Assembly: GCF_003336225.1 (NCBI RefSeq)
Contig: NZ_QPID01000012.1
Coordinates: forward strand, 1-64,000
Reading direction: 5' to 3'
Length of the DNA stretch: 64,000 bases
Source of the DNA: Corallincola holothuriorum
Lineage (GTDB): Bacteria; Pseudomonadota; Gammaproteobacteria; Enterobacterales; Neiellaceae
Notes under the pieces: model-generated
What the model saw: only the letters and a program-made list of their open reading frames with translations
The model's database searches: none
Told to the model about the DNA's origin: nothing
Made by a program: the position numbers and the translations under genes
Part shown: in pieces, positions 58,341 to 64,000 of the stretch
Numbering within the stretch: the stretch's first letter is position 1
Layout of the letters: the number at the start of each line of letters is the position of its first letter

Positions 58341-58362
58341 AAACCGACTAATCAGTCGGTTT
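58341..58362. promoter_or_regulatory. palindromic operator before calB-tetR
   Basis: AAACCGACT, four bases AATC, then AGTCGGTTT: nine-base perfect arms. It lies about 50 bases upstream of the aldehyde dehydrogenase start and fits a TetR-family operator. Confidence 0.75.
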
Positions 58363-58506
58363 GAGCATAGTTGCTATCCTCCATCCACACAAACCCAACC
58401 TGTAGTAACTAAAAGTGATAACAAAATAGTAAATATTCTAAGTCAACCCAGAGCCTCGCCAGCGGCTGTTCTAGGCTTTATTAGATAACCTTGGCAGGGA
58501 CGACTC

Positions 58507-59187
58507 ATGATTATTTCACACCGACACAAGTTCATTTTTCTAAAAACCAACAAGACGGCGGGAACCAGCATCGAACTGGCTCTCAGGCAACATTGTGGTG
58601 GTGAAGATGTGATCACCCGAGTCACCCCGACGGACGAATCAAAAAGCCAGCAGCTCGGGGGCTGTGGGGCGCAACACTATTTAGTACCGTTGAAACATTA
58701 CAGCAAAGGTGACTGGATCAACCTATTAAAAGGTAAACCGCGACGCTTCTACAATCATATTCGTGCGGCAGAGGTGAGAGAGCTAGTTGGCGCAGAGATA
58801 TGGGATAGCTACTACAAATTTTGCTTCGAGCGTAATCCTTGGGACAAAGTCGTCTCGCTCTATTTTTGGCGCTGTCGCCAAGAACCCAGACCTAGCTTGG
58901 AAAAATTTGTCGAAGAGGAAGCGTCCAAAGCGATCAATTTGCGCGGCTGGCAGGTTTACACCATCAATAACCAAATCGCTGTCGATAAAGTATATCGCTT
59001 TGAACAGATGGATCAGGCGATGAAGGAGCTAGCAGAACGTTTTGCTCTACCTTCGCTATGCCTACCTAATGCCAAAAGCTCTTTCCGCGAGAGCAAAAAT
59101 TATCGAGAGTTATTCTCCGAGCCTTTACGTCAGCGGGTCGGTGAACTGTTCAGCAAACAGGTGTCATTGTTTGACTATCAGTTTTGA
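58507..59187 (+). CDS. sulfotransferase family 2 protein
   Basis: A 226-residue protein that would transfer sulfate from PAPS to a carbohydrate. The 5' phosphosulfate-binding loop is FLKTNKTAGTSIELAL and the 3' phosphate motif is FCFERNPWDKVVSLYFW. No signal peptide, so it is cytoplasmic; the acceptor might be a capsule, exopolysaccharide or Nod-like precursor, but no glycan genes are near. It is alone, and its 3' end overlaps the convergent nuclease gene by ten bases. Confidence 0.85.
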   Translation: MIISHRHKFIFLKTNKTAGTSIELALRQHCGGEDVITRVTPTDESKSQQLGGCGAQHYLVPLKHYSKGDWINLLKGKPRRFYNHIRAAEVRELVGAEIWDSYYKFCFERNPWDKVVSLYFWRCRQEPRPSLEKFVEEEASKAINLRGWQVYTINNQIAVDKVYRFEQMDQAMKELAERFALPSLCLPNAKSSFRESKNYRELFSEPLRQRVGELFSKQVSLFDYQF

Positions 59188-59981
59188 CGCGGTGGCAGAT
59201 TGCTGATCAGCGCCAGCTGCCAAGGATGCTCCAAACGCATACGCAGCCTGTCATAAGCATCGTAAACCCGGCCGGTGATGCGAACAGTCTCTAATAGCTG
59301 AGTACGTAGGTTAAACTCAGAAAAGAGTTCAAGATGCTGTTTATCCAGCTCGACATAGATCCGGTTATCTAACACCAGATGTAAAGATTTCGGCGAGTCT
59401 TCAATCCGCGTGATCTTTCCTACCACATCCACTTGGCGCCGCGATTCAGGTTGCACTGAAACTGCACTGCGAGGCTGATTTTCTGCCAGCGCCCATAAGC
59501 CGACTCGAGCGGCACGAGCCCGCCGTTCATGGAGTTGATAGCAAAACCAGCCGTAATAATTTGGTGGTATCCAGTATTGCCGCGCGAGTCCAGCTTTCAA
59601 CAAAGCTTCAGATACATTCTGCCGCTGCTGATTAACAACCACCGCCAAGGTACGCCCATATTTATCCTTAACTCTCACATCATGGCGCAAAGAGACACTA
59701 CTCCCCTCAGGCAACAGGCTTTTTAATAGATCGGTGGCGGGCAGCGCTAACGCTTCAGATTTTTCAGGGTAGAGGTGTTCCACTTCTGGCGCGTCGATCC
59801 CCAACAGCCGTATCTTTCTACCATCATGCAGGGTAAAGGTATCACCATCATTCACATACTTGACCACACCACTGTCATTGTATTCCGGCGGGATACACTC
59901 AACGGCAAAACTCACACTCGCCACAGGCAAAAGTGCGATCAACAGGGAGCGGACAAATTTGACGATAAATGTATTGGGCAT
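59178..59981 (-). CDS. secreted thermonuclease-like protein
   Basis: A 267-residue protein with a signal peptide (SLLIALLPVASVSFA), a staphylococcal nuclease domain at about 37-160, then a C-terminal domain of about 100 residues with a beta pattern (VVGKITRIEDSPKSLHLVLDNRIYVELDK), possibly an OB fold. The catalytic pattern is visible: Asp in DGDTFTL, Arg in RLLGIDAPEVE, and Asp/Lys/Tyr/Gly/Arg in DKYGRTLA. It likely cuts DNA or RNA in the periplasm or outside. Confidence 0.88.
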   Translation of the reverse strand: MPNTFIVKFVRSLLIALLPVASVSFAVECIPPEYNDSGVVKYVNDGDTFTLHDGRKIRLLGIDAPEVEHLYPEKSEALALPATDLLKSLLPEGSSVSLRHDVRVKDKYGRTLAVVVNQQRQNVSEALLKAGLARQYWIPPNYYGWFCYQLHERRARAARVGLWALAENQPRSAVSVQPESRRQVDVVGKITRIEDSPKSLHLVLDNRIYVELDKQHLELFSEFNLRTQLLETVRITGRVYDAYDRLRMRLEHPWQLALISNLPPRQN

Positions 59982-60026
59982 AGATAACTAACGGCTAGGA
60001 TTTACAACAGTATGCACTGGATAAAA

Positions 60027-60052
60027 CAAAGGCGCCATTGCGGCGCCTTTGT
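60027..60052 (-). terminator. rpmE terminator
   Basis: On the minus strand AAAGGCGCCGC-AAT-GGCGCCTTT is followed by TGTTTTAT, 26 bases past the stop. Confidence 0.85.
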
Positions 60053-60077
60053 AAAATTCTTTTCGCTTAAGCGAAGC

Positions 60078-60293
60078 TTACTTCTTGCTGCTAAGTGCAC
60101 CAAAACGCTTCTTGAAGCGATCAACACGACCACCTGAAGCAGCTTCTTTCTGCTTACCAGTGTAGAAAGGGTGGCAAGCTGAACATACGTCCAGGTGCAG
60201 ATCCTTACCAACTGTTGAACGGATAGTCAGTACGTTGCCGCAAGAACAAGTCGCAGTCACTTCTGCGTAATCAGGATGGATACCATCTTTCAT
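60078..60293 (-). CDS. rpmE: 50S ribosomal protein L31, zinc type
   Basis: 71-residue L31, very close to E. coli ([38 protein letters not shown]). Cys16, Cys18, Cys37 and Cys40 form the zinc site, so this is the C+ form that is replaced under zinc limitation if a C- paralogue exists elsewhere. It is divergent from priA, as in many gammaproteobacteria. Confidence 0.97.
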   Translation of the reverse strand: MKDGIHPDYAEVTATCSCGNVLTIRSTVGKDLHLDVCSACHPFYTGKQKEAASGGRVDRFKKRFGALSSKK

Positions 60294-60527
60294 GGGATAA
60301 CCTCATTGGGCCGTGTCGCCATCCGGTCACCCCTTGTGCCGGACACCACACGTATTGTGGATAAATTTGGGTCGCGAATGTTACCGGATCAGGGTCTGAT
60401 CGATCAAGCGTTATTGGTAATAAATTGACCAACTTTATAAATACCGAACCAACTAACCCGTCAGCGGCTTGTGATCTGCAGATGCCATCGGTATGTTGCT
60501 GCAGAGAGTTATCAACTGTTGTGGCGA

Positions 60528-62765
60528 ATGTCTTCAACCAATTTCACACCCCGTTATCTTAAAGTGGCTCTATCTGTGCCAATGCGCAGACTGTTTGACT
60601 ACCGATTACCGGAAGGCGAATCGGTCAGTGACTGGCCTGCAGGTATTCGCGTCAAAGTACCGTTTGGCAAGTCCCATCGCATCGGCTTGCTGGTTGAACA
60701 TGCCAGCAGCACAGAATGGCAGCCAGAACAGGTCAAGCCTGCGCAACAGCGACTAGATGATCAACCACTGCTTCCAGAATCGCTATGGCAACTGAGCTTG
60801 TGGAGCGCAAAATACTACCAACACGCCTTAGGCGATGCTCTGCTCAGCACCTTACCCACTAAACTGCGCGAAGGCGGCGCGCTGTCGGCGGGTAACATTC
60901 GCCAATGGCGCTTAACCGCTGCCGGACAACAAACCACCCCTGCCAGCTTATCCAGAGCCAAAGCACAACAGCACCTGTTATCCCTATTTCAGCAGGAGCA
61001 GGCACTGACGGACAACGCCATCGCAGAACAAGCCGGCAGCCGTAGTGCGCTATTGGCGATGGAGAAGAAAGCGCTGATTGAAGCGTTCAGCATTGCCAGC
61101 GGCGATGCCAAGTGGGGAGAAAAGCTCCAGATCAGTAGTGACACGCCTGTGCTGAACAAAGAGCAGGCCGCCGCTGTGGCAGCCATCAGAGGATCACAAC
61201 AACAGTTCCAACCCTTTCTCTTAGAGGGCGTCACCGGCAGTGGCAAAACCGAGGTTTATCTACAAGCGATGGCACCCGTGCTAGAAGCGGGCAAGCAGGT
61301 GTTGATGCTGGTTCCCGAAATCGGCCTGACACCACAGACCCTCAGCCGCTTTCAAAAACGTTTTAATTGCCCCATCGCCATGCTTCACTCTGGCCTCAAC
61401 GACACCGAACGCCTGGATGCCTGGCTACAAGCCCGCGATAATCGGGCTGGGATCGTCATCGGTACCCGTTCAGCCATTTTCACCCCTTGCCATCAATTAG
61501 GGATGATCATCGTCGATGAAGAGCATGATATGAGCCTGAAGCAGCAGGAGGGCTATCGCTATCATGCACGGGATCTGGCGGTAGCCAGAGCGCAGAAAGA
61601 GCAACTTCCGCTGTTGCTAGGATCTGCAACACCATCACTGGAAACATTACAGAATGCACTGCATGGTCGTTACCAGCACCTGCAGTTACGCAGCCGCGCG
61701 GGTAATGCCCAAGCGGTGAAACATCAGTTACTCGACATCAAAGGCCGACCATTAGATCAAGGTTTTAGTCCAGAACTATTAGGGCTGATTAAACAACACC
61801 TGCACAACGACGGACAGGTGTTAGTGTTTCTCAACCGCCGAGGTTATGCACCGTCGCTGATATGTCACGAATGTGGTTATCTAGAAGAGTGTCGTCGTTG
61901 TGATGCTTACTACACCTTGCATCAACGTACGGGCCTGCTGCAGTGTCATCACTGTGGCAGCCAAAAGCCAGTGCCCCACCAATGCCCGGAATGCGGCTCC
62001 ACCCGCCTGCTTGGGCGGGGTGTCGGCACTGAGCAGTTAGAACAGGCGCTACAACGCCACTTCCCTGAGCATCCCTGTATCCGTATCGACCGCGACAGCA
62101 CCCGACGGAAAGGCGCACTGGATGCATTTCTTGGTCAGATAAAGCGCGGCGAAGCAAAACTATTACTCGGCACCCAGATGTTAGCCAAAGGGCATCACTT
62201 TCCGGAGGTGACACTGGTGGTCATTATGGATGTGGATGGGGCCTTATTTAGTGCAGATTTTCGTGCACCAGAGCGTCTGGGGCAGTTGATCACCCAGGTG
62301 GCAGGACGCGCAGGACGCGCTGGCAAGCAAGGTACTTTAGTAATGCAAACCCATCACCCCGAGCATATTCTGTTACAGGATCTGCTGCAGAATGGTTATG
62401 GTCACTTTGCTCGTACCGCACTGAGTGAACGAAAACAGGCGCAACTGCCACCATTTCGCCATTTGGCGCTGTTTCGGGCGGAAAGCCATCGCTCAGAAGA
62501 TGCTGAAGCATTTTTAATGCAACTCTCAGCATTGTTGCAACAGAAGCTCATAGAATCGGCCATCGAACTCGGTGCGGTGCTCGGCCCGATGCCGGCACCG
62601 ATGGAGCGAAAAGCAGGGCGGTTTCGTTGGCAACTGCTACTGGAGTCTGCCGAACGTAAGACTCTGCACCAGTGGCTGCACGGGATCTTAGTTCAGGCCG
62701 AAAAACTACCGATCAGTCGCAAGATCCGCTGGTCATTAGATATTGACCCACAAGATCTTAGCTAA
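60528..62765 (+). CDS. priA: primosomal replication protein N', PriA helicase
   Basis: Superfamily 2 DNA helicase that restarts stalled replication forks. It is 745 residues. An N-terminal 3' DNA-binding domain (VALSVPMRRLFDYRLPEG) precedes the helicase with Walker A LEGVTGSGKTEVYLQA, the DEEH box (IIVDEEHDMSLKQQ), and zinc motifs CHECGYLEECRRCDAYYTLH and CHHCGSQ...CPECGSTRL with eight cysteines. Motif VI is QVAGRAGRAGKQG. ATG at 60528 aligns with the family; the frame runs upstream to 60471. Confidence 0.96.
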   Translation: MSSTNFTPRYLKVALSVPMRRLFDYRLPEGESVSDWPAGIRVKVPFGKSHRIGLLVEHASSTEWQPEQVKPAQQRLDDQPLLPESLWQLSLWSAKYYQHALGDALLSTLPTKLREGGALSAGNIRQWRLTAAGQQTTPASLSRAKAQQHLLSLFQQEQALTDNAIAEQAGSRSALLAMEKKALIEAFSIASGDAKWGEKLQISSDTPVLNKEQAAAVAAIRGSQQQFQPFLLEGVTGSGKTEVYLQAMAPVLEAGKQVLMLVPEIGLTPQTLSRFQKRFNCPIAMLHSGLNDTERLDAWLQARDNRAGIVIGTRSAIFTPCHQLGMIIVDEEHDMSLKQQEGYRYHARDLAVARAQKEQLPLLLGSATPSLETLQNALHGRYQHLQLRSRAGNAQAVKHQLLDIKGRPLDQGFSPELLGLIKQHLHNDGQVLVFLNRRGYAPSLICHECGYLEECRRCDAYYTLHQRTGLLQCHHCGSQKPVPHQCPECGSTRLLGRGVGTEQLEQALQRHFPEHPCIRIDRDSTRRKGALDAFLGQIKRGEAKLLLGTQMLAKGHHFPEVTLVVIMDVDGALFSADFRAPERLGQLITQVAGRAGRAGKQGTLVMQTHHPEHILLQDLLQNGYGHFARTALSERKQAQLPPFRHLALFRAESHRSEDAEAFLMQLSALLQQKLIESAIELGAVLGPMPAPMERKAGRFRWQLLLESAERKTLHQWLHGILVQAEKLPISRKIRWSLDIDPQDLS

Positions 62766-62768
62766 GTA

Positions 62769-63995
62769 CTACAGCACACTCTGGATAAGCAGGTGTGCCG
62801 TATCGGTGCTGGTATAATGGCGGATGGCCTGCTGATATTCAGCCGCACCCATCTCTTCCTGAGTCAGTTTTGCACCGTGAGTGATGAGTGTTTTCGCAAC
62901 CTCCTCTTTAACCCCAAGCTGTAGCGCCTGTGCCAACACACTGTCACCGGCTTGATTAACCAAGTTCAAGTCAGCGCCGTGGCGGATTAAGATCGCCAAC
63001 GACGCGGCACTGGGATTATGTTCTAACAGATACATTACGGGAGTTGCACCATAAGCATCGCGGTGATTAATCGCACAGTGACTGGCCAATAGATTCAACA
63101 GTGGCCGAGATTGGCTACCGATAGCATGAAACAGGGCAGTTTGCCGCTGATTGTCAATCACATCAGGTGAAGCTCCGCTGCGCAGCAAAATACCAACTAA
63201 GCTAACATCGTCCGCCTCTGTGGCGTACATCAATACCGTATAGCCATAACGATCTTTACGATCTAAAGAGACGCCATGTAGGCGTAATCGCTGCAGATCC
63301 CACTCAAACAGGCGGCCTTCATGATAAGCATGAAAAATCGCATCATCACCATAATAGTGGTCAACACGCTGACTGATTAGCGTCAATATGCAGCTCCAGA
63401 CCAGTAGCGATAACACAATGAAACTGCCGGTACGAAACGGTTGCCACCAGCGCCGTTGTATTTTCCATATGCGAGTGCCCATCGGTTGCGCAAGGTTTAG
63501 CCGCAGCGTCACCAGCGATAACATGACAGCTAAGGCCACTAACATCAGTGTCGGCCAAAACAGTGGCACAATCACCTGATAACCAGCCAAAACAGAAACA
63601 ATGATTGCTAACACAGGGTTTAACGCCGCATGCCACCATGCTCTGGGTTTGCTGGAGTTAACCAAAGTGCCGCCGAGGTATTGCTGCAGCAGCGCAAACA
63701 GCTGCTCGTGTTGTTCCTGGGTGAAGGTTTCCAAACGCGTTTGCTTGAGGTGATTGCTGCTGCCATGGGATATCTCGATGCCCAGATCTCCCTCGCGCTC
63801 TTTTAACTGCGCAATTTGTCGATAGCGCACCATACACGCACTATCGCCCAACCAGCGGAAAGCATCAGAAGAGGAGTAGAGTCGGTCAGGTTTGGAGCTG
63901 TTCTCAGGTTGAGCGCCATATACCAGCTCATTGGCAAAAAACAGACAGATCAAGCGACCGCTTGATCCTGATATTTCTATTTGTTGGCACGTCAT
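62769..63995 (-). CDS. ankyrin repeat membrane protein
   Basis: A 408-residue protein that may start further upstream than the window shows, since its first ATG is five bases from the right edge. After a soluble N-terminal domain of about 125 residues come three or more membrane helices (VLAIIVSVLAGYQVIVPLFW, LMLVALAVMLSLVTLRL, IVLSLLVWSCILTLIS) and then four to five ankyrin repeats (DRYGYTVLMYATEADDVSLV, NQRQTALFHAIGSQSRPLL, AYGATPVMYLLEHNPSAASL). It probably displays the repeats in the cytoplasm or periplasm for a protein contact. It converges on priA, the stops being three bases apart. Confidence 0.75.
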   Translation of the reverse strand: MTCQQIEISGSSGRLICLFFANELVYGAQPENSSKPDRLYSSSDAFRWLGDSACMVRYRQIAQLKEREGDLGIEISHGSSNHLKQTRLETFTQEQHEQLFALLQQYLGGTLVNSSKPRAWWHAALNPVLAIIVSVLAGYQVIVPLFWPTLMLVALAVMLSLVTLRLNLAQPMGTRIWKIQRRWWQPFRTGSFIVLSLLVWSCILTLISQRVDHYYGDDAIFHAYHEGRLFEWDLQRLRLHGVSLDRKDRYGYTVLMYATEADDVSLVGILLRSGASPDVIDNQRQTALFHAIGSQSRPLLNLLASHCAINHRDAYGATPVMYLLEHNPSAASLAILIRHGADLNLVNQAGDSVLAQALQLGVKEEVAKTLITHGAKLTQEEMGAAEYQQAIRHYTSTDTAHLLIQSVL

Positions 63996-64000
63996 CCCTA

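Noticed and set aside
59178-59187. Possible truncation of sulfotransferase or nuclease because their ends overlap
   Set aside because: Both proteins keep their full expected domains; a ten-base convergent overlap is ordinary.

Overview
This window is a chromosomal segment of a gammaproteobacterium, most likely a marine member of the Alteromonadales or a close relative. The evidence is the gene order and protein sequence: crp near an ast/pabA block, rpe-gph-trpS, aroK-aroB-damX-dam joined to pilMNOPQ, an argCBFG cluster ending in a fused argH-argA, metJ beside metF and metB-metL, and near-enterobacterial sequences for CRP, MetJ, MetF and L31. No rRNA, tRNA, CRISPR array, prophage or recognisable transposase gene was seen.

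Layout. 1-8.3 kb: a PilZ protein, crp, a DUF1338 protein, the arginine succinyltransferase genes astD-astA-argD(astC), an HDOD protein and pabA. 8.4-16.5 kb: trpS, gph and rpe, then a TorF-type porin with a probable sigma-54 promoter and NtrC sites, two small genes, dam, damX, aroB and aroK. 16.6-21.5 kb: the type IV pilus operon pilMNOPQ, divergent from mrcA. 24.4-28.7 kb: c-di-GMP genes (HD-GYP, REC-REC-GGDEF, PilZ) around an ammonium transporter. 28.8-32.1 kb: oxyR divergent from a peroxiredoxin-glutaredoxin fusion and an FAD disulfide reductase with a C-terminal CxxC, with a clear OxyR site between. 32.2-34.1 kb: malZ.

34.6-37.0 kb is the unusual part. Two arrays of short hairpin-forming repeats, all in the same orientation, flank two AT-rich genes of unknown function (35335-36392). 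The repeats are a mosaic of a few modules. Their hairpin stems show compensatory changes, one 157-bp unit is tandemly duplicated without visible change, and both arrays end on the right in the same 27-bp sequence. It looks like an uncharacterised repeat family or repeat-bounded cassette.

37.1-46.2 kb: argCBFG-argHA on the minus strand, divergent from ppc, with a probable tandem ArgR operator and no argE in between. 46.2-48.3 kb: another PilZ protein and a membrane protein. 48.4-53.7 kb: the methionine regulon metF, metJ, metB-metL with MetJ box arrays before metF and metB. 53.8-64 kb: an OPT transporter with a small membrane partner, an aldehyde dehydrogenase-TetR operon with a palindromic operator, a sulfotransferase, a secreted nuclease, rpmE, priA and an ankyrin-repeat membrane protein.

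Most of the window is conserved core genome. Three nested regulatory themes can be read directly from DNA sites: nitrogen (sigma-54/NtrC), oxidative stress (OxyR) and methionine (MetJ). Family names come from recognising motifs and sequence from memory; no database search was made.
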